A stretch of DNA of 64,000 bases from positions 1,426,001-1,490,000 of the forward strand of contig NZ_CP145605.1 in NCBI RefSeq assembly GCF_036884255.1, given 5' to 3'. Positions 1-8,192 of the stretch are shown here, piece after piece. A model generated the notes under the pieces. That model was not told where the DNA came from and did no database searches. It was given only the letters and a program-made list of their open reading frames with translations. This DNA is from Paenibacillus tundrae. GTDB taxonomy: Bacteria; Bacillota; Bacilli; Paenibacillales; Paenibacillaceae. How positions within the stretch are numbered: the first letter of the stretch is position 1; every line of letters starts with the position of its first letter. The position numbers and the translations under genes were made by a program.

Positions 1-1
1 C

Positions 2-175
2 TGGAAATCAGCTCTTCAAGGGCACTCTGATGTTACGTTCAAAAGCTATCCTAACGTAAACCATATTTTATCCACTTACGATGGTCTTTCCATTGGCACA
101 GAGTATGCTAAGCCATCCAATGTCTCTAAAGCTATTATTGATGATATTGCGAAGTGGGTATTAGAATCAGAATAA
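2..175 (+). CDS. Alpha/beta hydrolase, C-terminal fragment
   Basis: The open frame runs in from the window edge and stops at TAA 173-175, so only the last 57 residues are present. The tail contains VTFKSYPNVNH followed by KPSNVSKAIIDDIAKWV. This resembles the end of dienelactone-hydrolase-like or serine-aminopeptidase alpha/beta hydrolases, where the catalytic His lies in a segment like YPNVNH. The nucleophile and the start lie outside the window, so substrate cannot be judged. It is followed at once by an intrinsic terminator. Confidence 0.6.
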   Translation, partial: WKSALQGHSDVTFKSYPNVNHILSTYDGLSIGTEYAKPSNVSKAIIDDIAKWVLESE

Positions 176-188
176 AATAAATATTAAA

Positions 189-222
189 AAGCACTTGCCA
201 ATGGAGGCAAGTGCTTCTTCTT
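189..222 (+). terminator. Intrinsic terminator after the hydrolase
   Basis: An 11-bp perfect stem (189-199 with 206-216, arm AAGCACTTGCC) has a 6-nt loop and is followed by a T-rich stretch. It lies between converging genes and may serve both. Confidence 0.75.
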
Positions 223-251
223 GTTCTATATCAAGTTGCTTCATTCAGCCA

Positions 252-1598
252 CTAGGATTCCTTCTCGTTTTCATCAGTATAGTCTGACATAACGAGGGGT
301 TCCTTCGGAACGACAGCAACTTTGTAAAAGCGGTTTTTATCTTTTTCCAAAAGAACAAACGTGAGATTCTCGTATTCGTATTCTTCCTGTTCGTTCATCT
401 CTGGACGATGGCTGTATAACCAACCACCAATGGTATCCCATTCATCCGCATCGAGGTTGGATAAGAACATATCATTCACTTTGGACAAGGAAACTTTACC
501 ATCCATAATGATATATTGTTCGTTGATGATCTGAATGTCTTCAACTTCATCGGCATCGAATTCATCGCGGATCTCGCCGACGATCTGCTCAAGTACATCC
601 TCAATGGTAACAATTCCCGACGTCCCACCATACTCATCGACCAATACGGCGATATGTACGCCATCCTTTTGCATTTTCTTCAGCAGGTCTTTGACAGGTG
701 TTGTCTCATGGACAGCCGATACGGGCTGGATGAGGGAGGATAGGTCAACAGGTTCATCATTACCATACAACTCTAGGAAAAATTGCTTGGTGTTAATGAT
801 TCCGATGATATCGTCTTTACTCTCATTCACAACAGGAAAACGAGTATATTGTTCTTCGCGAATAATATCTAGATTTTCTTGATTCGATTTATTTAGATAA
901 AGGCAGACCATATCGGTCCGAGGTACCATAATTTCTTTAGCTAACATTTCATCAAAAGCAAAGATCCGGCTTACATATCCGAATTCCGCTTGATTGATCT
1001 TACCACTCTCGAAACTTTCGTTGATGATAATCTGTAGCTCTTCCTCCGAGTGTGCGTCTTCATGCTCAGAAGCTGGCTTAATACCGAATAATTTGACGAG
1101 CTGATTGGCAGATCCGTTCAACAACCAGATAAATGGATACATAATACGGTTAAACCAGATGATCGGTGTTGACGTTAGTAGCGCAACCGTTTCGGCTTTG
1201 CGGATCGCAATCGTTTTGGGTGCAAGCTCGCCGACTACAACGTGCAAGTATGTAATGGCAATAAAAGCGATAATAAACGATAAGAAAGATGATAGCGCCT
1301 CAGGCAATTGCAAACTTTCGAATAATGGATGTAGCAGCTTCTCTACGGTTGGTTCACCGAGCCAACCGAGTCCCAGAGAGGTGATTGTGATGCCGAGCTG
1401 ACAGGCGGACAAGTATCCATCCAGATTAGCCACTGCTTGTTTCACCGCTAAGGCACGCTTGTTCCCTTCGGCAACCATTTGATCAATCCGGCTTGGACGT
1501 ACCCGCACCAAGGCGAATTCCACCGCTACAAAGAACGCTGATAATCCTATCAAAAACGCAATCAAAAATAATTTTAACGCATACCCGTCACTGTCCAT
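252..1598 (-). CDS. CorC/HlyC (CNNM-CBS) family membrane protein
   Basis: This 448-residue protein has the full layout of the hemolysin C/CorC (UPF0053) family. An N-terminal CNNM (DUF21) membrane domain with about four hydrophobic segments covers residues 1-200. A tandem CBS pair lies around 215-335 (VPRTDMVCL in the first, VDEYGGTSGIVTIEDVLEQIVGEI ending the second, of which the VDEYGGTSGIVT stretch is typical). A C-terminal CorC_HlyC domain covers about 350-430. Members are linked to magnesium or cobalt efflux and resistance; the hemolysin name is historical. AAAGGAG lies 9-10 nt before the ATG. It is monocistronic, converging on the hydrolase fragment. Confidence 0.88.
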   Translation of the reverse strand: MDSDGYALKLFLIAFLIGLSAFFVAVEFALVRVRPSRIDQMVAEGNKRALAVKQAVANLDGYLSACQLGITITSLGLGWLGEPTVEKLLHPLFESLQLPEALSSFLSFIIAFIAITYLHVVVGELAPKTIAIRKAETVALLTSTPIIWFNRIMYPFIWLLNGSANQLVKLFGIKPASEHEDAHSEEELQIIINESFESGKINQAEFGYVSRIFAFDEMLAKEIMVPRTDMVCLYLNKSNQENLDIIREEQYTRFPVVNESKDDIIGIINTKQFFLELYGNDEPVDLSSLIQPVSAVHETTPVKDLLKKMQKDGVHIAVLVDEYGGTSGIVTIEDVLEQIVGEIRDEFDADEVEDIQIINEQYIIMDGKVSLSKVNDMFLSNLDADEWDTIGGWLYSHRPEMNEQEEYEYENLTFVLLEKDKNRFYKVAVVPKEPLVMSDYTDENEKES

Positions 1599-1960
1599 TA
1601 CACTATTCTTCTCCTTTAAGTAATAAGTTTTAACGATTATTATATCTAATTTTACGTAAGAAGACCACCTTTAGCTTATACGTAGAGGAAGCATTTGGAA
1701 CTGAAAACGCTATGAATGGCGCTACAACGCCATTTTCACAGATCTTGGATGGATATGTTTAACCTATCACTGTCATAATATACACGTTATTTTCCTTTTC
1801 AATTCTAGTGTTAGTGTGCGTATGTAAAGTTTTATCTATGCAAACCGTTACGAATAGGGTCAACATTGGGTATCTATGATTAGTCGCTCACTTAAACGTC
1901 AAAGATGATGTAGTGAACGTGTAACAGGATGATGTTTTTTGTCACTGAGGGGGAAGCTGA
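1599..1960. other. Divergent intergenic region between the CorC-like gene and cls
   Basis: These 362 nt must hold the promoters of two divergent genes. The only clear structure is a 7-bp hairpin, AATGGCG 1715-1721 with CGCCATT 1728-1734. No recognisable riboswitch or convincing sigma-A pair was found. Confidence 0.4.
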
Positions 1961-3400
1961 ATGTTCTGGCTGCTTATCATATTGCTTATTTTTATTTTTC
2001 AGGCTGGTACCATTCTATTGCTGGAATTTCGTAATCCGGCGAAGGCTGTAGCCTGGTTATTTATTTTGTTTTGCGTTCCCCTGATCGGTTTTGTTGTCTA
2101 TTATTTCGTCGCTCAGGATTACAATAAACGTAAAAAGCTTCGTAAAGGAGGCTCACGTATTTTTCGTGAGATTAAGGAAACGATATGGCAGCAAGCTCAT
2201 ATCATCGAGGATGCGCAGCAGATGACAGATCACCGTTTCCGGCATCAGCATCGGTTGTTCAATCTGTTGTCTCATCTGTCTGAAAGTCCGATAACAGGCT
2301 GTAATCGAAGTCGGGTACTTACGAATGGGGAAGAAGCATTTGAGGCCATGCTGCAAGCGATGGAAACGGCTGAGCATCATTTGCATGTGGAGTTTTATAT
2401 TTTCCGCGATGATGAGATCAGTACCAAGTTTCAAGATGTGATGATTCGTAAAGCCCGAGAAGGCGTGCAGGTTCGTTTTATCTGCGACGGGCTCGGGAGT
2501 CACAAGATGAGCTGGAATTTTATTCGCAAGCTTAAGGAAGCCGGCGTGCAGTTTCACTATTTCCTCCCACCGCTCATTGCTACGATTGATCGCCGAGTCA
2601 ACTACCGTAATCACCGCAAAATAGTAGTGGTGGATGGGCGTATTGGTTTTGTTGGCGGCATCAATGTTGGCGATGATTACTTAGGAAAGTATCCAGAAAT
2701 CGGATTTTGGCGCGATACCCATGTGCAGATTGAAGGGGATGCCGTCTATTTTCTGCAAAATACGTTTCTCAACGACTGGAAGCTTGCTTCCGGTGAGCAG
2801 ATTACAGAGCCGCAATTAACGGAACTATTTCCCCCTCATATCTGCAGTGGAGATGAGCGCATCCAGATCCTAAGCAGTGGCCCGGATCAAGATTGGGATG
2901 CGATTCAGGAGATGTGTTTTGGTGCAATTTCTGTAGCGTGTAACCGGATTTATATTACGACTCCTTACTTTATTCCCGACCCCGCCTTATATGAAGCGCT
3001 CAAAACCGCAGCCGTCAGTGGAGTGGATGTAAAGATTATCATTCCATATCAATCGGATTCTCGGCTGGTGCATCTAGCTTCTCTGTCATATGTGGAGGAA
3101 TTGCTTCGTGCAGGTGTGAAGTTTTATCAATATCGGAAGGGATTTGTACATGCCAAAGTCATGATTGTGGATGATCTGCTTGCAACTGTAGGGACTGCCA
3201 ACATGGATATGCGTAGCTTCTTTTGTAATTTTGAGTTGACTGCAGTGTTGTTTGAGTCATCGGCTATGGATCATTTGCTTCATGATTTTAAACGTGACTT
3301 AGAAAATTGCAGCTCCATTGATGTGAAGGTTTTTCAGCAGCGATCACGGTGGCAAAAAGGGGCAGAAATGCTTTCTCGGATGCTTTCACCGCTTCTTTAG
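1961..3400 (+). CDS. cls: Cardiolipin synthase
   Basis: This protein condenses two phosphatidylglycerols to cardiolipin and glycerol at the membrane. Its 479 residues match the usual length of bacterial ClsA/YwnE-type enzymes. Two N-terminal membrane helices (about 1-20 and 28-50) are followed by two phospholipase-D HKD motifs: HRKIVVVD starting at His218 and HAKVMIVD starting at His397. GGGGGAAGC precedes the ATG. It is monocistronic and closed by a terminator. Confidence 0.93.
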   Translation: MFWLLIILLIFIFQAGTILLLEFRNPAKAVAWLFILFCVPLIGFVVYYFVAQDYNKRKKLRKGGSRIFREIKETIWQQAHIIEDAQQMTDHRFRHQHRLFNLLSHLSESPITGCNRSRVLTNGEEAFEAMLQAMETAEHHLHVEFYIFRDDEISTKFQDVMIRKAREGVQVRFICDGLGSHKMSWNFIRKLKEAGVQFHYFLPPLIATIDRRVNYRNHRKIVVVDGRIGFVGGINVGDDYLGKYPEIGFWRDTHVQIEGDAVYFLQNTFLNDWKLASGEQITEPQLTELFPPHICSGDERIQILSSGPDQDWDAIQEMCFGAISVACNRIYITTPYFIPDPALYEALKTAAVSGVDVKIIIPYQSDSRLVHLASLSYVEELLRAGVKFYQYRKGFVHAKVMIVDDLLATVGTANMDMRSFFCNFELTAVLFESSAMDHLLHDFKRDLENCSSIDVKVFQQRSRWQKGAEMLSRMLSPLL

Positions 3401-3420
3401 CCGTTTTTAGCCCGATTTCT

Positions 3421-3459
3421 GAAGATAAGTTCACTTTTTGTGAATTTATCTTCTTTTTG
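3421..3459 (+). terminator. Intrinsic terminator of cls
   Basis: The arms GAAGATAAGTTCAC (3421-3434) and TGTGAATTTATCTTC (3439-3453) pair almost fully and are followed by a T run. Confidence 0.8.
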
Positions 3460-3468
3460 CTAACTATT

Positions 3469-3498
3469 TTGCTCAAATTTGATCTTTTATGATATAAT
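3469..3498 (+). promoter_or_regulatory. Sigma-A-like promoter of the yitT leader
   Basis: A consensus -10 TATAAT at 3493-3498 has TTGCTC at 3469-3474 with 18-bp spacing. Transcription would start near 3505 and give a leader of about 250 nt before the YitT gene. Confidence 0.5.
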
Positions 3499-3528
3499 AG
3501 ATATATAAATCATGTCTTGGCGAAGGAG

Positions 3529-3558
3529 GGGAGTCTGCGGGAAAACAGGCTCCCTTTT
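3529..3558 (+). terminator. Attenuator-like hairpin in the yitT leader
   Basis: GGGAGTCTG 3529-3537 pairs with CAGGCTCCC 3546-3554 apart from one mismatch, followed by TTTTGCTCTCTTTT. It sits about 25 nt after the predicted start, in the position of a transcription attenuator. Confidence 0.45.
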
Positions 3559-3597
3559 GCTCTCTTTTGGAAGTGTGAACCGGAATGCAGACAATCT

Positions 3598-3730
3598 TGA
3601 ATCCATTTTATATCGCCTTTAGGTGCTTGTGCTCGTATTAGCCAGTGGATGTGTAGAGCTAGCTTCATTTCTTGCTCTGCGATATGTAGATCCCCTGTGA
3701 AGTATTTAAATGATTTATAAAATGGATTCA
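3598..3730 (+). repeat. 15-bp inverted repeat enclosing ~100 nt upstream of yitT
   Basis: TGAATCCATTTTATA (3598-3612) and TATAAAATGGATTCA (3716-3730) are perfect reverse complements separated by 103 nt. A smaller nested pairing (GGAT...AGAGC with GCTCT...ATCC) is possible inside. The right arm ends about 15 nt before the ribosome site. This could be a structured leader RNA or a small mobile-element remnant. Confidence 0.6.
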
Positions 3731-3756
3731 CATACTGATTTAACGGGGGGGATACC

Positions 3757-4668
3757 ATGTCTAATGTAACAGTGAAAGAATTAACATCTAAGGCAGCTGA
3801 CCGCAGCGTCAAAAGCTCGGTGTTTACATTGAAGCTTCTGCAACGCATTGTAATGATACTTGTCGGTGCTGCACTTATGGCTGTATCACTTGAAGTATTT
3901 CTCGTGCCAAATGGCGTTATCGATGGCGGGATTACGGGGATCTCGATTATGGTCTCAGAGCTCACGCATCTGCCGCTCGGGATATTCCTGACCTTGCTCA
4001 ACCTGCCTTTTCTAATTCTAGGTTACAAACAAATTGGTAAAACATTTGCGTTATCTACGCTGCTTGGGATCGTGGTGATGTCCATCGGGACATCGTTATT
4101 GCACAAAGTGCCTGCGTTAACGCCAGGCGAACCGCTGCTTGGAGCAGTGTTTGGCGGATTGATCCTAGGGGTGGGTGTTGGTCTAGTTATCCGCTCCGGT
4201 GGATCTCTGGACGGAACCGAGATCGTTGCGATTTTGCTGAGTGAGAAGTCACCATTATCAGTAGGACAGATCGTATTGTTCATTAACGTATTTATTTTTG
4301 CAGGTGCGGGATTTGTATTTGGATGGCCAAATGCCCTGTACAGCATGATTGCTTATTATATTGCGATGAAGATGATCGATATTGTCAACGAAGGATTGGA
4401 TCAATCCAAATCGGTCTGGATTATTAGTGAGAAATATCGGGATATCGGATCAGCGCTCACAGATCGTCTTGGTCGTGGTGTTACCTTCCTCGATGGGGAA
4501 GGTGGATTCAGTGGGGATGAGAAGAAAATCATTTTTGTGGTTATCACTCGTCTCGAAGAAGCCAAATTGAAATCGATTGTAGAAGATTGGGATCCACAAG
4601 CCTTTGTAGCTATTGGTAATATCCATGATGTGAAGGGCGGACGTTTCAAGAAAAAAGGTATCCATTAG
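3757..4668 (+). CDS. YitT family membrane protein with DUF2179 domain
   Basis: The protein has 303 residues. Five to six transmembrane helices span about 28-215, including the family stretch FLVPNGVIDGGITGIS and the glycine-rich loop RSGGSLDGTEI. A cytoplasmic C-terminal DUF2179 domain (about 225-290) contains GRGVTFLDGEGGFSGDEKKI. YitT proteins are common in Firmicutes in several paralogs; some affect sporulation or oxidative stress survival, but no transport substrate is settled. The ATG follows AACGGGGGG. The gene is transcribed alone, behind an unusually long structured leader. Confidence 0.88.
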   Translation: MSNVTVKELTSKAADRSVKSSVFTLKLLQRIVMILVGAALMAVSLEVFLVPNGVIDGGITGISIMVSELTHLPLGIFLTLLNLPFLILGYKQIGKTFALSTLLGIVVMSIGTSLLHKVPALTPGEPLLGAVFGGLILGVGVGLVIRSGGSLDGTEIVAILLSEKSPLSVGQIVLFINVFIFAGAGFVFGWPNALYSMIAYYIAMKMIDIVNEGLDQSKSVWIISEKYRDIGSALTDRLGRGVTFLDGEGGFSGDEKKIIFVVITRLEEAKLKSIVEDWDPQAFVAIGNIHDVKGGRFKKKGIH

Positions 4669-4750
4669 CGAGTCTAATCGCTTAATCGCTGAATAATCGA
4701 ATGACAATATGCCGCATGTGCTCGGACGAAATGCACATGTAGTTAGAACA

Positions 4751-4793
4751 ATAGCCGACACCCTTGGTTTGAGGGTGCCGGCTATTTCTTTTT
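4751..4793. terminator. Bidirectional terminator between yitT and the LigD polymerase gene
   Basis: A 14-bp stem (4751-4764 with 4772-4785, one mismatch) has a 7-nt loop and a T-rich 3' side on the + strand. The right arm overlaps the stop codon of the converging polymerase gene. Confidence 0.75.
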
Positions 4794-5672
4794 GAGATGC
4801 TGGATGATCAGCTCCACCGGCTGAGGCTCGACAGCAGCAATGAGGTCTCCCATGTGTGCAAGCCGTTCTACGATGTTCATGAGATGATAATCCTTGACCG
4901 ACACGTCGTTACGAACCTCATCCCAAGTGAGAGGTGTCGAGACGGTGCCTCCTGGTTTAGCTCGCGGTGTATAAGGAGCTGCGAGTGTTTTGCCACCATA
5001 ATGTTGAAGATAGTCAAAATAAATACGATCCCCGCGGTCTTTTTTGAGTCGTTCTAGCGTGAACAGATTGGGGTGTTTCTGGGTAACATATTTGCCTACA
5101 AAATGGCCGATGTCCCTCAGTTCATCAAAGGTGACACCCTGACGGATCGGCACAATGATCTGAACCCCAGTGGCGCCAGAGGTTTTGGGTACAGATCGAA
5201 GACCAAGGGACGTGAGTGTTTCCCCTACGATCTGGGCAGCCTGCATGATTCGTGGCTCGTCCTCCTGGGAAGGATCAAGATCGATCATCCATTCGCAAGG
5301 TAAATGACTCCCGACCGCATGTAGGGAAGGATGGAATTCAAGTGATGCCAGATTCCCAAGCCAGAGCAGTTCCGGTAGTTTGTTCATGACTACGTAGTTA
5401 ATGCCTTCATGATTTGAGGTCTGTACGAACGCGGGAAGCGGCTCGGGGGCATTCTTTTGATAAAAAAATTCACCGTCCACGCCATGAGGGTATCGAATGG
5501 TAGTAAGGAGCCGATTGCTGGTATAGGTGAGCAGATAAGGAGCAAGTGCTGCTAACTTTTGCAAATAGATGGCTTTTGTCACCCCAGCTTCCGGCCATAA
5601 AGGTTTGTTCGGATTCGTCACAGTGATCTCCATGCCGTCAATCATGATGGTTCCTTTGATCGTGCGTGCCAT
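4782..5672 (-). CDS. ligD: LigD-type polymerase/primase domain protein (NHEJ)
   Basis: This 296-residue protein is a stand-alone LigD polymerase (archaeo-eukaryotic primase superfamily). These enzymes fill gaps, often with ribonucleotides, at Ku-bound double-strand breaks. The two-metal motif DLDPS follows CEWMIDLDPSQEDEP near residue 135. SGATGVQIIVPI near 165-180 and the PYTPRAKPGGTVSTPL stretch near 232-247 are further family marks. GGAGG lies 8 nt before the ATG. It lies 104 nt downstream of the ligase gene on the same strand, so the two probably share a transcript. In B. subtilis both activities are on one polypeptide (YkoU). Confidence 0.9.
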   Translation of the reverse strand: MARTIKGTIMIDGMEITVTNPNKPLWPEAGVTKAIYLQKLAALAPYLLTYTSNRLLTTIRYPHGVDGEFFYQKNAPEPLPAFVQTSNHEGINYVVMNKLPELLWLGNLASLEFHPSLHAVGSHLPCEWMIDLDPSQEDEPRIMQAAQIVGETLTSLGLRSVPKTSGATGVQIIVPIRQGVTFDELRDIGHFVGKYVTQKHPNLFTLERLKKDRGDRIYFDYLQHYGGKTLAAPYTPRAKPGGTVSTPLTWDEVRNDVSVKDYHLMNIVERLAHMGDLIAAVEPQPVELIIQHLKKK

Positions 5673-5776
5673 GGCATATGCCTCCTATCCTCAAATTTAT
5701 CTTATTGGCAGGCTATACTGCCATCTCTTATCTGTGTGAACGTTTAGTTGAATCGCTATACATGGAGCTACACATT

Positions 5777-6736
5777 CTACTGCTCTTCTTGGATAAGCTG
5801 ACTTGCAGGGCAATCCTCCTGTGTAACTTCGGCAAACGTCTGAATACTTGGATGGCGCAACGTCCGGTGATGAGTTAGTTCCATGTATTGCACTTTGACT
5901 CCAATCTGTGGCTCGATCCACGTCGTCTCTGCACTGCGTTCGGGGATGTTATGAAATGGATTCGTTTGCCGAATTAGCGGCTGTATATCCGCAGTAAGCT
6001 TACGCCACGTATCCGAGTTTAGCTTACCTGTGCCCACATGACCGATATAAATAAAGTGTGGTCCATCGTATACCCCTACTGCTATAGCATTCACAATACC
6101 GCTACGAAAAGTAACGCCTCCAATCATCGCATAGAGATCATGCATGATTTTTACTTTCTGCCAGCGTGCATCCTTCGCCCGTATTCCATACGTGCTGGCA
6201 AGGTCCTTAATCACGATGCCTTCCATCTGATGCTGTCTCATAACGCTCAACAGAGCAGCTGGATCGGACATATTGGTGACCTCTTGCACATGAGAGGATG
6301 GAGTAAGCAACTGGTGCAGCAATTGCTGGCGCTGGGCAAGAGGCTGATCTGTGACCCATTTTCCGTCATAGTACAAGATATCAAATACCATGTAAGTGAT
6401 CGGAATATGCTGAATCGCTTGAGCAATTGCGTCTGGTTTGCTCATACGATCACGGCGCAAAACATGATAAAAAGAAGGTTTGCCGGTATCGGGATCTAGC
6501 GCGATAATTTCACCATCCACAATGTAAGACGAGGCAGAGCAAATATTGCGGCCTAAAGCAAGCTCAGGGTATTGTGCCGTTCGTTCATGCTGTCTACGGT
6601 TGATCAGTCTGAGCTCTTGTCCGTCCTCATAAGCAAGCATACGAACACCATCCCATTTAATTTGGGCAATCCAGTTAGAGCCTGTAGGTAGAGTAAGGCT
6701 TGAGATGGGTTCAAAGGGGGTGATCGGAGTGAACAT
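5777..6736 (-). CDS. ATP-dependent DNA ligase (LigD ligase domain)
   Basis: This NHEJ-type ligase seals breaks by adenylation of a lysine. The motif I block IKWDGVR (Lys and DG) lies near the N terminus, followed by a full nucleotidyltransferase domain and a C-terminal OB domain ending around HRTLRHPSIQTF. I place the start at 6736 (319 aa). AAAGGAG lies 9 nt before that ATG, and the upstream ATG at 6775 falls in a dispersed repeat. Both ligase and polymerase domains appear complete at their junction, so the pair is a genuine two-gene arrangement and not one frameshifted gene. Confidence 0.88.
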   Translation of the reverse strand: MFTPITPFEPISSLTLPTGSNWIAQIKWDGVRMLAYEDGQELRLINRRQHERTAQYPELALGRNICSASSYIVDGEIIALDPDTGKPSFYHVLRRDRMSKPDAIAQAIQHIPITYMVFDILYYDGKWVTDQPLAQRQQLLHQLLTPSSHVQEVTNMSDPAALLSVMRQHQMEGIVIKDLASTYGIRAKDARWQKVKIMHDLYAMIGGVTFRSGIVNAIAVGVYDGPHFIYIGHVGTGKLNSDTWRKLTADIQPLIRQTNPFHNIPERSAETTWIEPQIGVKVQYMELTHHRTLRHPSIQTFAEVTQEDCPASQLIQEEQ

Positions 6737-6761
6737 GTGTATAGGCTCCTTTCCAAATAAA

Positions 6762-6840
6762 AGAGGTTGTTCCAAACAGTGCGCTTTGGATTACGAGGAT
6801 GCCTGATGGCATCTCAGCGTCGAATATGTGATTCAGCCTA
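6762..6840 (+). repeat. Dispersed repeat, copy a
   Basis: This begins AGAGGTTGTTCCAAACAG and contains GAGGATGCCTGATGGCATCTCAGCG. It aligns over about 75 nt with the copy after tsaD (14276-14354) and is more diverged than that copy. It lies just upstream of the ligase gene. Confidence 0.6.
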
Positions 6841-6882
6841 AAGCCGCTTTAAACATGCACTTAAAATGTAAAATGATCATGT

Positions 6883-7980
6883 TTAAATTTTTGACGAACG
6901 GGCTCGGAGTTTATGTACCAGAATAAGCAGCAGCGGAAGAGCAATTCCACACGTAAGATCCCAGTCGATCCAATAAGGAATCACGACTTTGAGATAGTAA
7001 GTTTCGTTTGGCGCAATCAGGATAGACATACTAAAAATGATCAAAGCGCTCGGTAAGATGAGTGAGCGATAACTGGACAATCGGAATAGGTGGGCAATCC
7101 CTAAGATAAAGCCGTAAAAAAACAAAATGGTTTTAAAAAAAACAGCGATAATCCACACACACGCGATAAAGGCTTCCATCCGCTGTAGAAAGTTACCTAT
7201 ATTAATTTTCTGTGCAAGTATAAACGAGGCAAACCAGTAATGCTGTGTCAGAAAAGAACCCATGACCAACAAACTGATCGTCAACGTTAGTGTCAGCATT
7301 AAACCACCAATCATACCTGTGAGTAGAATTTCCTTCTTCATATGAGGCTTTTGATTGGTGTAGGGGAGCAGCATCATAAAGATACTTAGTTCGCAATACG
7401 GATATGTGAGTACAGCTACAAAGCCTTTCAAAGGATCAAGTATGCCGTTGGAGAGAACAGGCCTGATGTTACTCAGTTGAATTTGAGGAAGCAGTAGGAC
7501 AAGCAGAATAATGAGAAATAATACAACGAGAGGAAGGAACACCTCAGCAGTTCTACCTATGCAGGTTAGCCCCTGTATCAGTCCCCATGCAAGTGCCCCA
7601 ACAAAGAGCAGATCGATCGCCCATATTGGCGAAGAAGGTAAGATCTGAGTGGTCATGAAATCGCCAAGTTCTCGGATAAAGGTAGAAGCACTGATAAGAA
7701 AATAAAATAAATAAAAACAACTGAACAGCGTACCGATCCAAGAGCCGAAAGTTTGAAGTGCATTTTCAATCAGGTTCATCCGCGGATTAAGATTATAGGC
7801 TGCCAGAAAAATGATTAATACTCCCATTCCACCCCCAACGCCAAGTAACGCTGATAACCATGCGTCTTCCTGTGCGTAGGAAGTAATCATGGCAGGGAAT
7901 ACGAGAATCTGTTCGCCGATCGTACATAGGAACAATAGAATGGCAAGTTGCCTGACGTCCAACCTTCCCTTCTCAATCAT
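6883..7980 (-). CDS. Spore germination permease, GerAB/ArcD family
   Basis: The 365 residues hold about ten hydrophobic helices, as in GerAB-type germinant receptor B subunits (an APC-superfamily fold). The N terminus RQLAILLFLCTIGEQILVFP is characteristic. GerAB subunits sit in the spore inner membrane with GerAA and the lipoprotein GerAC and help sense germinants. Neither an A nor a C partner is present in the window, so it is an orphan. AAGGAGATAACAT precedes the ATG. It lies between the NHEJ ligase and the dioxygenase-like gene on the same strand, but spacing of about 210 nt upstream and 145 nt downstream argues for its own transcript. Confidence 0.85.
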   Translation of the reverse strand: MIEKGRLDVRQLAILLFLCTIGEQILVFPAMITSYAQEDAWLSALLGVGGGMGVLIIFLAAYNLNPRMNLIENALQTFGSWIGTLFSCFYLFYFLISASTFIRELGDFMTTQILPSSPIWAIDLLFVGALAWGLIQGLTCIGRTAEVFLPLVVLFLIILLVLLLPQIQLSNIRPVLSNGILDPLKGFVAVLTYPYCELSIFMMLLPYTNQKPHMKKEILLTGMIGGLMLTLTLTISLLVMGSFLTQHYWFASFILAQKINIGNFLQRMEAFIACVWIIAVFFKTILFFYGFILGIAHLFRLSSYRSLILPSALIIFSMSILIAPNETYYLKVVIPYWIDWDLTCGIALPLLLILVHKLRARSSKI

Positions 7981-8091
7981 ATGTTATCTCCTTCGAGTAT
8001 CTTGGTTGTCTGAGCATGAGGATAGGATGCACGAAAAGAACCATATTTATAAGGCAGGCTCGACGTATAACATCATCATGAATACCATCAA

Positions 8092-8154
8092 TAAAAAATC
8101 CCGAACAACAGGCAGATCCTCCATGGCATGGGAGGGTGCCGTATGTTCGGGATT
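8092..8154 (-). terminator. Terminator of the dioxygenase-like gene
   Basis: The outer arms AATCCCGAACA (8097-8107) and TGTTCGGGATT (8144-8154) are perfect. An inner GGCA..CCTCC / GGAGG.TGCC stem extends them. On the minus strand the hairpin is followed by a T run. Confidence 0.8.
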
Positions 8155-8192
8155 TGTAGAATGTGTAGTGTTAGTAAAGCATAATGTGAAAC

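Noticed and set aside
3510..4001. 163-codon minus-strand frame across the yitT leader and 5' end
   Set aside because: It overlaps yitT, has no ribosome site and no domain; the leader is better explained as structured RNA.
4782..6736. A single ligD gene broken by a frameshift
   Set aside because: Both proteins have their own ribosome sites, complete domain ends and a 104-nt gap with stops, so two genes are more likely.
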